A stretch of DNA of 64,000 nt from Pseudomonadota bacterium (GCA_018242215.1 JAFECG010000022.1:248001-312000), one strand, 5' to 3'. Shown: positions 22,839 to 32,728, numbered from the stretch's first letter. The notes: a model not told the origin generated them from the letters alone. Translations and numbers: made by a program.

Positions 22839-23395
22839 GACTTCTGCAACGCTTCGAATGGCGGCTGCTGCTGATTTTTTTTCTCGTCGCCGGGATCGTG
22901 CATCTCGTCGCCACCTTCCTCGTCGTCAACGATACGCGGGCATCCGCCTATACACGGCTGGCGCGCGAATTCCCCAACAACAAGATGACGATCGCGGATG
23001 TCGTCGTGCCGAGACACCAACCGTTGCCCTTCCTGGCACCCGATGCCCGATACGCCTTCTGCCCGTTCGAAACCGGAGATGGCACAATGCGGGTTCACGC
23101 TCTCCTGCCGGATCTCGGCTGGACGATCGGGGTTTATTCTCCGGATGGAACGAACCTTTATTTCGCGGCGGCGTCGGCGGATCGCGAAACGACGATCGAC
23201 CTTTCCATAGCGCCATCGGACGATCGTTTTCTGGGACTGCCAGATACCGGTGCGACGGCGAACCTCGATCCGCAGCAGATCATTTCGGCAGCGAAAGGTC
23301 TCGTCGTCGTCAGAGCGCCGGACAAGGGCGACCCTTATCGGACCGACGAACTCGCGGCGCTCGCTAAGGCGTCATGCAGACGGGACGGAGCCTGA
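22835..23395 (+). CDS. DUF1254 domain membrane-anchored protein
   Basis: A 186-residue partner of the DUF1214 gene, coupled by an ATGA overlap. One N-terminal membrane helix (LLLIFFLVAGIVHLVATFLV), then a short DUF1254-type periplasmic domain (YAFCPFETGDGTMRVHALLP, WTIGVYSPDGTNLYFAA). Function is unknown; the pair probably acts together at the cell envelope. Confidence 0.82.
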   Translation: MRLLQRFEWRLLLIFFLVAGIVHLVATFLVVNDTRASAYTRLAREFPNNKMTIADVVVPRHQPLPFLAPDARYAFCPFETGDGTMRVHALLPDLGWTIGVYSPDGTNLYFAAASADRETTIDLSIAPSDDRFLGLPDTGATANLDPQQIISAAKGLVVVRAPDKGDPYRTDELAALAKASCRRDGA

Positions 23396-23414
23396 AGCGC
23401 GGAAAGAAGCCATT

Positions 23415-23603
23415 TCAGTCTTCGAGCTGCGGCTCGTCGCGGCGCCGCTTCGGGCTCGCAGGCTGCACCTCCGGTTCGCCGGTATGCTCGTAGCGGATGC
23501 CGGGAAAGAAAACGATCTCAGCTGACTGCGCCGCGCCATAGACGGCCATCACAGACGCGTCCGTCGGCCTCGGCGTGGACTTGAATTCCAATATCGTCGC
23601 CAT
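23415..23603 (-). CDS. Small conserved protein of unknown function
   Basis: A 62-residue protein, MATILEFKSTPRPTDASVMA onward. The ATG at 23603 is preferred over an upstream extension to 23681, because the MATILEF-type opening looks like a true N-terminus. The C-terminus is charged (KRRRDEPQLED). No domain recognised. Confidence 0.6.
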   Translation of the reverse strand: MATILEFKSTPRPTDASVMAVYGAAQSAEIVFFPGIRYEHTGEPEVQPASPKRRRDEPQLED

Positions 23604-23802
23604 GCGCGATCCCCCAAAGGCGCGAGTTCCACTCACGCCGTGCGGCACTCCCCGCCATGAAGGCTCCCGCCACAGGATCAAGACGCGATTACGAAGAGTG
23701 GCGTGAATGCGCTGCGGCCGCCAGAATCATCGCATCAGATCGATTACAGGCGGGGAATCGTTAACGGATCGTAAACGCGGATCAGGGCGGCCGGTTGCGT
23801 GG

Positions 23803-24147
23803 CTATGCCATCAATTCGTCGCCGAGGAAGTTCCGGCCTTCGCGATCCTCGATCTCGACCACCCAGATGTCGCTGTCGAACTCGGCTTCGCGTTTCAGCA
23901 GAGCTTCGGCCTCGGCTTCCGGAACGAAACCGCTTTTGAATCGCGAAACCCATCGACGGTCGACGTCTGCATCATCGAGACCGGCAGGCGCCGGCGAGAA
24001 CACCGACGCCGTGCGGTCGGCACGGACGACCTTGATGAAGATCGCGCCCGCATCGTCGTCGCCATGCCGCGCGACCACGCCCGCTGCACCATTGAACTGG
24101 CAGCGACGCAGATACGCTTTGACCCAGATTTCCGATTTGAGACGCAT
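23803..24147 (-). CDS. DUF1491 family protein
   Basis: A 114-residue protein with the DUF1491 signature: MRLKSEIWVKAYLRRCQFNG, GAIFIKVVRADRTASVFSP, and SDIWVVEIEDREGRNFL. A small cytoplasmic alphaproteobacterial protein of unknown role. It lies downstream of the peptidoglycan-binding gene on the same strand. Confidence 0.9.
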   Translation of the reverse strand: MRLKSEIWVKAYLRRCQFNGAAGVVARHGDDDAGAIFIKVVRADRTASVFSPAPAGLDDADVDRRWVSRFKSGFVPEAEAEALLKREAEFDSDIWVVEIEDREGRNFLGDELMA

Positions 24148-24180
24148 GCCCGGACGTTAGCAGCAGAGCCCGCAAAATCC

Positions 24181-24909
24181 CTAATGCTTCGTCGCCTTCG
24201 CAACGGCCTCGCGGCGCGCCTTGGGCTCGCTCTGAAGGCGCAATAAGCGGCTTTCCATCGGGCCTGAGATGCGTCCGCTGATTTTCAGCTTCTGATCGGT
24301 TTCAAACTCGCGGATGGCACGAGCGAATTCGGGGGTCAGTGCGGCGCCGGGAACGCCGACCTGATATCCCAGCACGGAGAGCTGCTGCTTGACGGTCCGC
24401 ACCAGACTTTCTCCGTCGGGCGTCATCGTCTTGCCGGGTCGCGCAGAGCTTTGCTGCAATGAGGAACTGCCAAGGATCAGCTGGCTCAGGAGCTGGTCGC
24501 TTGGTTGGCCGGTCAACACAAGGCCATTGTCGTATTCGTAGGCGAAGATGGCGGCGCGCGTCACCAACCCGAGTACTCCGTCGGCGGGGCCGGGCTCATA
24601 ATTGATATTGTTCAACTCACGCTGCACACCCTTCGTCAGCTCGGCCTTGTTGCTGCTAACGTCGCTTTCGGTCAGCGGACCTGGCGGTGGTACCCCTTCA
24701 GCGGGTTGCGGCGGAGCACCCGGTCCGGGCGATGTCGGGCCGAGGGCGATGCCGGGGCCGTCGACCCATGCCGTCCGCTGTGCAATGCCGCCCGTCTCGA
24801 TGGCGGCACCTTTTCCGGTCGTGTTCTGGAATACGAACATGTTCAGCGCCACGCTCGTCGTCGCCAACAGCGATATGATCACTGCGAGCTTGCGATCCCT
24901 CTCGGTCAT
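24181..24909 (-). CDS. Peptidoglycan-binding domain membrane protein
   Basis: A 242-residue protein with an N-terminal membrane anchor (LAVIISLLATTSVALNMFVF), a Pro-rich linker, and two peptidoglycan-binding type 1 domains. The first is around GVQRELNNINYEPGPADGVL, the second around TVKQQLSVLGYQVG and SGRISGPMESRLLRLQ. Likely anchored in the inner membrane and facing the periplasm. Confidence 0.85.
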   Translation of the reverse strand: MTERDRKLAVIISLLATTSVALNMFVFQNTTGKGAAIETGGIAQRTAWVDGPGIALGPTSPGPGAPPQPAEGVPPPGPLTESDVSSNKAELTKGVQRELNNINYEPGPADGVLGLVTRAAIFAYEYDNGLVLTGQPSDQLLSQLILGSSSLQQSSARPGKTMTPDGESLVRTVKQQLSVLGYQVGVPGAALTPEFARAIREFETDQKLKISGRISGPMESRLLRLQSEPKARREAVAKATKH

Positions 24910-25145
24910 GCCGCGGCGTTCCCTCGTTACCCCCGAGCACGAGTATCGCGACGAGCCGTTAAGACCTCCTTAACCGTCGAAAAAGGCCTTCCTCAAACCC
25001 CGTAAAATTTGAAGCAAATCCAACTCAAATTGCAGTGCACAAGCTAGCTTAACCTTGATGCGCGGCTGGTATGGATGAGCATGAGGGAAAGACCTCATCC
25101 ACTTTCCGGGCCGAAGACCGGCCGTGAGACGCGAAGGTTTGTGTT

Positions 25146-25541
25146 ATGGGTTTGTTGCGTATCGCCACAGTCGCCGCGATCGGGATCGCTCTGCTTCCGT
25201 CCGACAAGGAGCAGCAGCAGCATCTCTATGAGCGTGCCGGAGCGACGGCCGAATGGGTCGTCACCTTCTGCGACCGGAACGCTACGGTATGCGCGAAAAG
25301 CGCGGAGTTGTGGACCCAGTTCGTCGCCAAGGCGCAGTTCGGTGCGCAACTCGCCTATGAAATGGCCCGTGAGCACTACGCCGGCTCAGGCGGCATGAAC
25401 GCCGCAAGCCTGAAACTCGACGACAGCAAGAGCGTCGGGCAGGTTGCTCCGGCAGTCCTCGAGCGCGACAGCGGCACTCTGACGCCACTCGACAAATCAC
25501 CCGACTGGCACGGCAAACGGACGAACCGGAACGGCATCTGA
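25146..25541 (+). CDS. DUF5330 domain protein
   Basis: A 131-residue protein. MGLLRIATVAAIGIALLPSD is a signal-like N-terminus followed by the DUF5330 region (VTFCDRNATVCAKSAELWTQ). Found across Hyphomicrobiales with unknown function. Upstream of sufE on the same strand, 99 bases away. Confidence 0.8.
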   Translation: MGLLRIATVAAIGIALLPSDKEQQQHLYERAGATAEWVVTFCDRNATVCAKSAELWTQFVAKAQFGAQLAYEMAREHYAGSGGMNAASLKLDDSKSVGQVAPAVLERDSGTLTPLDKSPDWHGKRTNRNGI

Positions 25542-25640
25542 CGCCCCCGGGGCGCCCGTTGCCCTTGCCCTCGGCACGCTTCCACACCTATGTGTAGGAG
25601 TGAATGATCCGTGCTCGCGGATCGAAGCCGGGCTTTCCAG

Positions 25641-26078
25641 ATGACGCTTGATGACATTCGCGCCGACTTCGCGCTCCTCGACGATTGGGAAGACCGCTAC
25701 CGTTATGTGATCGAGCTTGGGCGGACGCTGCCGCCATTTCCGGAGGAACTGCGGACCGACGCCAACAAGGTTCGTGGCTGCGCGAGCCAGGTGTGGCTCG
25801 CGACGGAGCGTCTTGGAGATCCGGGACACCCGAGCACGAAAGACGCGCTTGCCATGCAGGGCATGAGCGACGCTCATATCGTTCAGGGCCTCATTGCCTT
25901 GCTCTTCATCATCTACGAAGGCAAGACGCTCGATGAGATCCTGAAGACCGATGCGGAAGGAATTTTCGCGAGCCTCGGGCTCAAGGAGCATCTGACGCCG
26001 CAACGGTCCAACGGTCTCGCGTCGATGGTCAAGCGGATCCGGTCCGACGCCGCTGACATGCTGGCGACTCAATCTTAA
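25641..26078 (+). CDS. sufE: SufE family cysteine desulfurase activator
   Basis: A 145-residue protein from MTLDDIRADFALLDDWEDRYRYVIELGR; a GTG at 25611 is an alternative start. The conserved cysteine in VRGCASQVWL accepts sulfur from the SufS desulfurase for Fe-S cluster assembly. Length and motifs are standard. No suf operon is present in the window, as is common for the stand-alone alphaproteobacterial copy. Confidence 0.93.
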   Translation: MTLDDIRADFALLDDWEDRYRYVIELGRTLPPFPEELRTDANKVRGCASQVWLATERLGDPGHPSTKDALAMQGMSDAHIVQGLIALLFIIYEGKTLDEILKTDAEGIFASLGLKEHLTPQRSNGLASMVKRIRSDAADMLATQS

Positions 26079-26650
26079 AGCGGGCCTTGCTCGATCCGGG
26101 GACGATAATCGCTCGATCCCCAGTGTCGGATTTGCACGGGTCTTTCGCGGTTTTCAGGAACGGCTGCCGGCAGCATGCCATAGTGGCGCGCGAGCTGGCG
26201 CAGAGCGATCTGAAGGATGATCTTGCCGGACCGCTGCGGCCAACCGCTGGCTCTTTCGCTGGCTTCCAGGCCTTTCAGATGACAGCAAACATCGATGAGG
26301 ATTCCAGCGAGGTCGGGGCCGACGGCTGACAGCGCCCTCTTCACGCGTTCCTGTGCGGCGACGACGGAATCGCGAAGATCAGGTCCGATGTCGGGCGCGC
26401 CCTTTCCGCCGCCGCCTCCCGAAAGAAGGAGGGACCAATTCGCCGTCACGCGCGGTGTCATCTGAGCGAACCAGAAGTCAGCGCGAAGTTTTTCGCCGGC
26501 ATCGAATTCAACATCGGCAAGCATCGGCTGGCCGTCCTTGTCTTTGCGGCGTGCGAGCCAAGCGAGCGGGCTTTCGGCGATGTTTCGTTTCGGCGCCCCC
26601 GCTTCTTCGCCGGGAGTAGCCGCCTGCCGGCGGGATTGTCTCAAAGCCAT
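26075..26650 (-). CDS. DUF6456 domain DNA-binding-like protein
   Basis: A 191-residue protein with the DUF6456 core: ESPLAWLARRKDKDGQPML, GEKLRADFWFAQMTPRVTANW, and LIDVCCHLKGLEASERASGWPQRSGKIILQ. In Hyphomicrobiales it is typically paired with the DnaA-C-like gene immediately upstream, with which it overlaps by ten bases. Probably a transcription or replication regulator; the function is inferred. Confidence 0.85.
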   Translation of the reverse strand: MALRQSRRQAATPGEEAGAPKRNIAESPLAWLARRKDKDGQPMLADVEFDAGEKLRADFWFAQMTPRVTANWSLLLSGGGGGKGAPDIGPDLRDSVVAAQERVKRALSAVGPDLAGILIDVCCHLKGLEASERASGWPQRSGKIILQIALRQLARHYGMLPAAVPENRERPVQIRHWGSSDYRPRIEQGPL

Positions 26651-27078
26651 TCGTAATCCTCAAATCCAGCCGGCGTGCTCGCCGGATCGTGCGCGGGAAT
26701 GCGGAGCACCAGCGTCGGGAGTGCCCAGCCGAGAATATCGAGCGCCCTATCGAAACTTGGATTGTCGCGACGATACTCGACCCTGAGACAGGCGTGCGCG
26801 ACGGTCGTGCGATCGCGGCCGAACATTGCGCCCACCTCCGTCAGCGACATCCGGCATGAGACGTGAGCCAGATACATCGCGACCTGCCGCGCTTCCGCGA
26901 TATCGCGGACGCCCCGCGTTCCGGTCCAGAGATAGTCTGTGTCTATGCCAAAGACGTTCGAAATTGCGAGCTCGATAGCGAGACGCGCTCGGCGACGGCG
27001 GAGAGACGCTGGCGTTTCCGCAGTTGCGGCGGGAAGCTCGCGCATCTCCATCGTCGTAGAAAATGAAGGCCGTAACAT
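26641..27078 (-). CDS. DnaA C-terminal-like helix-turn-helix regulator
   Basis: A 145-residue protein resembling the DnaA DNA-binding domain without the ATPase: MSLTEVGAMFGRDRTTVAHACLRVEYR corresponds to the DnaA box-binding signature. The ATG at 27078 (or 27051) is preferred over the longer frame. It overlaps the DUF6456 gene. Likely a DnaA-box-reading regulator; the target is unknown. Confidence 0.8.
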   Translation of the reverse strand: MLRPSFSTTMEMRELPAATAETPASLRRRRARLAIELAISNVFGIDTDYLWTGTRGVRDIAEARQVAMYLAHVSCRMSLTEVGAMFGRDRTTVAHACLRVEYRRDNPSFDRALDILGWALPTLVLRIPAHDPASTPAGFEDYEWL

Positions 27079-27197
27079 TCGTCCCGTCCCATGCTCCGAA
27101 AAACGTTCGGGTGTCGCCGTCCGTCGCAGTGGTGCTCTCAAGCTGCATCGGTTTGCTCCGGGGGTTGTGACGCCAGAGAGCAGAATACGGTCGCATG

Positions 27198-27212
27198 AGA
27201 GAGCGGGGATAA
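27198..27212. other. Motif gagagcggggataag shared with 18964-18978
   Basis: The 14 bases gagagcggggataa recur upstream of two unrelated loci in the window (here before the DnaA-C-like gene and at 18964 before the GTA cluster). A shared regulatory site is possible; chance or repeat origin is not excluded. Confidence 0.25.
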
Positions 27213-27306
27213 GTTTTTTTGGGAGTCGTCATTCACCGTTAGCGACGCACTCAGCGGGAGAAAAAAGAAATCCCCGCCCCGCGGGACGGCCTCACAGTCG
27301 GCGGCC

Positions 27307-27663
27307 ATGCAAAACCGTCCATTCAAACGCTACGCGCGCACATCCGCCGACGGACCATGGGATGCTCGTCGGAATTCAGCCGTCCACATCGCACGTGACG
27401 ACATGCGGCTTTTACCAGTTTGGCCGAAAGACCTCCGCGATCGCACACTCGCAGGACGCCGAAAGCTGATCTCGATCATCGAAAGAGAGTTGCGGAGAGA
27501 GCGGCAGCGGGGCATCGCAGGCGCTCGCACCTATGACGTCGCGCGCCACGCCAAGCTCGTGCGGCTGTTAAGAGAGGAGAGGCAATCGTTCTTAACGTTC
27601 GTTTGCTCCGGAGTCAGAAGTACCGAGAGGCACGAGGCGACCGAAGCCGATCCGAGCACGTAG
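27307..27663 (+). CDS. Arginine-rich hypothetical protein
   Basis: 118 residues, strongly basic (LISIIERELRRERQRGIAGA, YDVARHAKLVRLLREERQSF), no membrane segment. It lies alone between the DnaA-C-like gene and mucR. No family recognised. The helical middle part looks like a real protein rather than an antisense shadow, but the evidence is modest. Confidence 0.5.
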   Translation: MQNRPFKRYARTSADGPWDARRNSAVHIARDDMRLLPVWPKDLRDRTLAGRRKLISIIERELRRERQRGIAGARTYDVARHAKLVRLLREERQSFLTFVCSGVRSTERHEATEADPST

Positions 27664-27715
27664 ATGCAGCGTGCATCCCCGACAATCTTCCGGGAAAAAT
27701 TGCCGAGCTACGGGA

Positions 27716-28180
27716 TTATTTTTCGCGGCGCGTGCCTAGGCCCATCTTTTTTGCGAGCTGCGAACGGGCGTTTGCGTAATTGGGCGCGACCATCGGATAA
27801 TCGGGCGGCAGACCCCACTTCTCGCGATATTCTTCCGGAGACAAGTTGTAGTGCGTCCGAAGATGCCGCTTGAGCGATTTGAATTTCTTGCCGTCTTCCA
27901 AGCAAATGATGAAGTCCGGCATGACCGATTTCTTCACGGCGATTTTCGGTTTCGACTCTTCCCGCTCCTGCGGAACGGACCGGCCCGCCGCCCGGCTCAA
28001 CGCCGCGTGCGTCTCCGCGATGAGGCCCGGCAGCTCGGTTGAAGCGATCGGATTGTTGCTGACATAGGCGGCGACGATCGTGGCTGTGATCGTCACGAGC
28101 TCAGGCGCGGCTGAACTGTCCATCTGCTTGTCTTCCGCTTCCTCTGTCGGCCGAAAAACCTGGTCGGACCGTCCGTCCAT
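27716..28180 (-). CDS. mucR: MucR/Ros family transcriptional regulator
   Basis: 154 residues. The N-terminal oligomerisation half ([15 protein letters not shown]) leads to the prokaryotic zinc-finger core [19 protein letters not shown] followed by [20 protein letters not shown]. The CLED variant of the finger is usual in MucR. These nucleoid-associated regulators silence AT-rich targets and control envelope and cell-cycle genes. The 290-base gap to the next gene holds AT-rich promoter DNA. Confidence 0.95.
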   Translation of the reverse strand: MDGRSDQVFRPTEEAEDKQMDSSAAPELVTITATIVAAYVSNNPIASTELPGLIAETHAALSRAAGRSVPQEREESKPKIAVKKSVMPDFIICLEDGKKFKSLKRHLRTHYNLSPEEYREKWGLPPDYPMVAPNYANARSQLAKKMGLGTRREK

Positions 28181-28470
28181 GTCTCCACCCCGCCATTGAA
28201 CAGTTGTCGCCGACGAAGCGCGCCGGAAATCCCGATATTATGAACGTAAACAAAGAGATCAATTCATCTTCACTTGCGAAAGCTTTGACTACAGGACGCC
28301 TTCATTGTCAATCGCGCCGCCGGGTTAGATTACGACATTACTAATTCTTGAAGATATGGACTTTGCATTTGATCAATACTCGGATCCCTGCCGCCGCGTT
28401 GACGCGGACATAAGGTGGGCCGACAAGCATCCCTGATCCGAACTCTGAAACCTCAAGAGGTTCCATCCCG

Positions 28471-30633
28471 ATGACCGCCCCGACGACCATGTCCGCCGCC
28501 GCCGAAGACGTCACGCCGCCGTCGCCACCGATCGCACGGCGCCTGCCCGTGGTCTCGACGTATCACGGCGTTGCGCTGACCGACGATTACGCTTGGCTGC
28601 GTGCGGGCAATTGGCAGGAAGTGATGCGCAAGCCGCAGATGCTTGCCGCGGACATCCGAACCCATCTCGAAGCAGAGAATGCCTACACCCAAGCCCAGAT
28701 GGCGGACACGCAGGCGCTGCAAGAGGCTCTCTTTCAAGAGATGAAGGCGCGCCTCAAGGAAGATGATAGCCAGGTGCCGCAACCACACGGTCCATGGGAA
28801 TACTTTCCGCGGTTCGTCAAAGGCGGCCAGTATGCGCAGATTTGCCGGATCCCACGTGGCGGTTCGGCCGATGAGGCGCAAGTCCTGCTCGACGGCAACA
28901 AAGAGGCTGAAGGCAAGACCTATTGGGACCTCGGCGCGGTGACCCATTCGCGGGATCACGGCCTGCTCGCCTACGCGATGGATGATAAAGGATCAGAGCT
29001 TTACACGGTGCGCATTCGTGATCTTGCGACCGGAGAGAACCTCCCCGACGAAATCCCCGACACGCATGGCAGCCTGGAATGGTCGAGCGATGGGCGGACA
29101 CTCTTCTACATTAAGGTCGACGAGCATCAACGGCCGCTGTTCGTCTACAGCCATGTGCTTGGCACACCCATCTCAGACGACAAGCTCGTTTATGAGGAGA
29201 AGGATGCCGGATTCTTCGTCGGGCTGTCGGCTACGCAGTCGCAGAAATTCATCGTCATCGACATCCACGATCACGAAACGAGCGAGGTGCATCTGATCGA
29301 TGCCGACGCGCCGGAAGCCGGACCCAGGGTCGTCACCCCGCGCCGCGTCGGGCATCAGTACAACGTCGAGCATCACGGACCGCACCTAATCATCACAACG
29401 AATTCGGAGGGCGCGGAAGATTTCCGCGTGGTCGCCGCGCCGACGAGTGCCCCGCGTGAAGACAACTGGCGCGAGATCGTTCCGCACAAGCCGGGGCGTC
29501 TGATCCTTGACGCCAGCGTGTTTCGAAATTTTATGACGCGGCTCGAGCGCGAGGACAGCCTGCCGCGGATCGTCGTCACGCCCATCAAGTCCACGGAAGT
29601 CGTGCACGACGAATTCCTCGATCTCACGGGCGAGCACACGATCGCATTCGAAGAGGAAGCGTATGCGCTCGGTCTCAGCTCAGGTTACGAATTCGATACG
29701 AACCGGATCCGCTTCACCTATTCGTCGATGACGACACCAGCGGAGACCTACGACTACGATATGGCGACTCGCGAGCGCACGCTCCGCAAGCGTCAGGAGA
29801 TCCCGAGCGGCCACAATCCAGCCGACTACGTGACGCGCCGCCTGCTTGCACCGGCCAAGGACGGCGCACTCGTTCCCGTCACGCTGCTCTACAAGAAGAC
29901 GACGGCGCTCGATGGCTCGGCGCCGCTGTTCCTCTACGGCTACGGCGCCTATGGCATCGCGATGCCGGCATCATTCTCGACGGCGCGCCTGTCGCTCGTC
30001 GACCGCGGCTTCATCTTTGCCATCGCGCATGTGCGTGGCGGCAAGGACAAGGGCTATCGCTGGTACACCTACGGCAAGATGAAGAAGAAGAAAAATACCT
30101 TCACCGACTTCATCGCGGCGGGCGAGCATTTGATCGCCGAGCGTTTCACGACGCGTGGACGTATCGTTGCAAACGGCGGTTCGGCAGGCGGGATGCTGAT
30201 GGGTGCGATCGCCAATATGGCGCCGGATCTCTTTCTCGCGATCATCGCCGACGTGCCGTTTGTCGATGTCTTGAATACGATGCTCGATAAGGATCTGCCG
30301 CTGACGCCGCCGGAGTGGCCGGAATGGGGCAACCCGCTCGCGAGCAAGGAGGACTTCGATTACATCCGCAGTTACTCGCCCTACGACAATGTCGAAGCGA
30401 AGAGCTATCCGCATATCCTGGCGCTGGCGGGCCTTACTGATCCGCGCGTGACGTATTGGGAGCCGGCGAAGTGGATCGCGAAGCTGCGCGCGAAGAACAC
30501 CAGCGACAACCTCGTGTTGTTGAAGACGAACATGGGTGCGGGTCACGGCGGCGCATCGGGCCGCTTCGACGGCTTGAAGGACACGGCCTTCAACTATGCA
30601 TTCGCGCTGAAGGTGGCGGGGGTCGAGGGATGA
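28471..30633 (+). CDS. ptrB: S9 family prolyl oligopeptidase/oligopeptidase B
   Basis: A 720-residue serine peptidase. The N-terminal beta-propeller (residues 15-430) is followed by an alpha/beta-hydrolase with Ser571 in NGGSAGGM, Asp657 in GLTDPRV and His692 in GAGHGGASGRF. Length and motifs match oligopeptidase B, which cleaves short peptides after basic residues. AAGAGG lies upstream of the ATG. No signal peptide, so probably cytoplasmic. Confidence 0.92.
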   Translation: MTAPTTMSAAAEDVTPPSPPIARRLPVVSTYHGVALTDDYAWLRAGNWQEVMRKPQMLAADIRTHLEAENAYTQAQMADTQALQEALFQEMKARLKEDDSQVPQPHGPWEYFPRFVKGGQYAQICRIPRGGSADEAQVLLDGNKEAEGKTYWDLGAVTHSRDHGLLAYAMDDKGSELYTVRIRDLATGENLPDEIPDTHGSLEWSSDGRTLFYIKVDEHQRPLFVYSHVLGTPISDDKLVYEEKDAGFFVGLSATQSQKFIVIDIHDHETSEVHLIDADAPEAGPRVVTPRRVGHQYNVEHHGPHLIITTNSEGAEDFRVVAAPTSAPREDNWREIVPHKPGRLILDASVFRNFMTRLEREDSLPRIVVTPIKSTEVVHDEFLDLTGEHTIAFEEEAYALGLSSGYEFDTNRIRFTYSSMTTPAETYDYDMATRERTLRKRQEIPSGHNPADYVTRRLLAPAKDGALVPVTLLYKKTTALDGSAPLFLYGYGAYGIAMPASFSTARLSLVDRGFIFAIAHVRGGKDKGYRWYTYGKMKKKKNTFTDFIAAGEHLIAERFTTRGRIVANGGSAGGMLMGAIANMAPDLFLAIIADVPFVDVLNTMLDKDLPLTPPEWPEWGNPLASKEDFDYIRSYSPYDNVEAKSYPHILALAGLTDPRVTYWEPAKWIAKLRAKNTSDNLVLLKTNMGAGHGGASGRFDGLKDTAFNYAFALKVAGVEG

Positions 30634-30687
30634 CGCCAAGTCGACGGTCTGCATCGCTGCGAAGTTATGAAACAGGCCAGGACGATC

Positions 30688-30999
30688 ATGCACTACGTTC
30701 TTTTCTATGACTATGTTCAGGACTACTTGGAGCGACGTGGCAGCCTTCGCGACGCGCATCTGGTCCTGGCGACAGCAGCCGTCGAGCGGGATGAACTCAT
30801 CCTCGGTGGCGCCTTTGCGGGTCCCACGGATGGCGGCATGCTTCTCTTCTCGGGAAGCTCGCCTGCCGTGGCGGAGAATTTTGCCAAGGCCGACCCCTAC
30901 GTCACCAAAGGCCTCGTTACGAAGTGGCGAGTGCGGGAATGGACGACAGTTGTCGGGAAAGACGCGGCCTATCCCGCAAAGCCAGCGACCTCGGAGTGA
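30688..30999 (+). CDS. YciI family protein
   Basis: A 103-residue protein from MHYVLFYDYVQDYLERRGSL; an ATG seven codons upstream is an alternative. Contains RDAHLVLATAAVERDELILGGAF and ADPYVTKGLVTKWRVREW, the YciI ferredoxin-like fold signature. Possible small dehydratase or binding protein; function is unknown. Confidence 0.88.
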   Translation: MHYVLFYDYVQDYLERRGSLRDAHLVLATAAVERDELILGGAFAGPTDGGMLLFSGSSPAVAENFAKADPYVTKGLVTKWRVREWTTVVGKDAAYPAKPATSE

Positions 31000-31076
31000 T
31001 CGTCGTCTCTTCCGTTTAAGCAGCGGTTCGACCCGATCGGGAAGTGGTGATGGGGCTTCAAACTGCAGCGAAAGCC

Positions 31077-32567
31077 TCACCGCACTCTCGTCGCTGGATA
31101 TGCGGGTTCCCACTCGCCGGTCCCGAGGCGTCCCGTTGCAACGAAGGCGCCAGAAGGGAGAATTTGGTACGTGCCTCCATCGGTGTATCCGCTCGTCGCC
31201 TGGATCGACCATTTTCCGTTGTTCGCATCGAAGCGTCCGTGATGGGACGGCGCGCCATCCGACGCTTCGCTGTGGAAAGCATACGAGCCGTCGTCCCGGG
31301 TGACCCAGATCCAATGTCCTCGCGGGACATTCAATATCCAGGTGCCAAGCGTTGCAGGATCTATATCGACCGAGGCGGCGGCTGACGTTGTATCGTCGGC
31401 CTCCCCTGCTTCGCACGGCGCCGGTACCATTGCTTGCAAGTTCGGCAGGTATTTCAGGCAGTCCTTCGTTTCGTTCATCTCGCCGGAAAGACGGCCCGTC
31501 ATCTTCGGGCCTTGCCCGATCCACTTATAGTCGAGCGCCGAACCATCCGAGGCAGCGACGGTGAGTTCGACTTCGGCGGCGCGACCGCATGCCGACCCGT
31601 TGGTAATCCTCTCCCGAAATACGTAGGCATCTGCGCGGCGCAGAATGTATTGCAGCGTTCCCGTGCACTTTATGTCCGGATAGCTGACCGTTCCTTTTCC
31701 AGCGCTCTGCAGTGACACTTCGACGTTGTATTTGCGGCCGCCGTCTTCGTTGACCAGTCCTTTCCAGTCGCCAGCCAGTTGCCTAGTGGTCGCCGTATTT
31801 TTTTGATCGGCGGCGGCTATTTTCGGTTCCTGGATTGCGGCGGCGGCCTGCAATGGCTTGACCTCCGACTGGGCGACCGGTTGGGTCGGCTTAAGCGGAG
31901 TGGTCGACGCGGTGGCAGGAGTGCCGCCCGTGGCATCGTGGTGTAGAGCGACGTAGGCGCCGAATGCCAGCGCGGCGACGGTCGCAGCAGCGGCGGCCTG
32001 CCAGAGCCGATTTTTGAAAACGCCGGGCACTGATGCTCCTTCGCGCGTGCCCAATTGCTCTATCGATACCGTGTAGGCGTGTATGCGATCGGGTAAGTTC
32101 TTGAGTTGCTGCTCACCGACGTCGGCGAATTTCAGGGAAATCTTGTTGGCCACGGCCTCGTGAACGGACCGGGAGACGCAAATGCCGCCGACTGGCGCAA
32201 TGCTCTCGAGGCGCGACGCTATGTTGACGCCCTCACCCAGAAGGTCGCCCTCGCGCTCGACGACATCCCCTATCGTGATGCCGATCCTGAAATTCATCTG
32301 CCGGCTTGGGGGATAGGCAAGATTGCGCGTCCGAAGACTTTCTTGGGTATCGACCGCGCAACGGACCGCGTCGACCGCACTTGCGAATTCCGCGAGGATG
32401 GCGTCGCCTGCGGTGTTAAATATGCGGCCACCGAAGCGTGTAATGAAATCGCCGAATACGGCGCGATAATTTTCGAGCCGGCGGAGCGTTTCTTCTTCGT
32501 CGTCGCCGACGAGCCTGCTGTAGCCCACAATATCGGCCGCGAGGATCGCTGCGATCTTCCGTTTCAT
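31077..32567 (-). CDS. Class III adenylate/guanylate cyclase with membrane anchor and extra C-terminal domain
   Basis: 496 residues. The cyclase domain (1-165) carries the metal-binding aspartates in ILAADIVGYSRLVGDDEEET and FNTAGDAILAEF, and ITIGDVVEREGDLLGEGVNIASRL. One membrane helix (about 195-212, ATVAALAFGAYVALHH) separates it from a non-catalytic region of about 280 residues containing repeated tryptophan- and glycine-rich motifs (LAGDWKGLVNEDGGRKYNVE, LGTWILNVPRGHWIWVTRDD). The C-terminal part is probably periplasmic and could sense a signal. Confidence 0.85.
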   Translation of the reverse strand: MKRKIAAILAADIVGYSRLVGDDEEETLRRLENYRAVFGDFITRFGGRIFNTAGDAILAEFASAVDAVRCAVDTQESLRTRNLAYPPSRQMNFRIGITIGDVVEREGDLLGEGVNIASRLESIAPVGGICVSRSVHEAVANKISLKFADVGEQQLKNLPDRIHAYTVSIEQLGTREGASVPGVFKNRLWQAAAAATVAALAFGAYVALHHDATGGTPATASTTPLKPTQPVAQSEVKPLQAAAAIQEPKIAAADQKNTATTRQLAGDWKGLVNEDGGRKYNVEVSLQSAGKGTVSYPDIKCTGTLQYILRRADAYVFRERITNGSACGRAAEVELTVAASDGSALDYKWIGQGPKMTGRLSGEMNETKDCLKYLPNLQAMVPAPCEAGEADDTTSAAASVDIDPATLGTWILNVPRGHWIWVTRDDGSYAFHSEASDGAPSHHGRFDANNGKWSIQATSGYTDGGTYQILPSGAFVATGRLGTGEWEPAYPATRVR

Positions 32568-32728
32568 GGCGGACTCGGCACCTAGACCTACCCGGTGCCA
32601 GAATAGCGTGCGCGCGCTCTGTTGTCAGCGTACAGACATTATCAGTTGGGAGCGCGATGGAGGTATGGGGAACGGTGAACGATGGCCCGCAGGGCCTGCG
32701 TGAAGAGAACATTCGGATTAAGCGCCCT

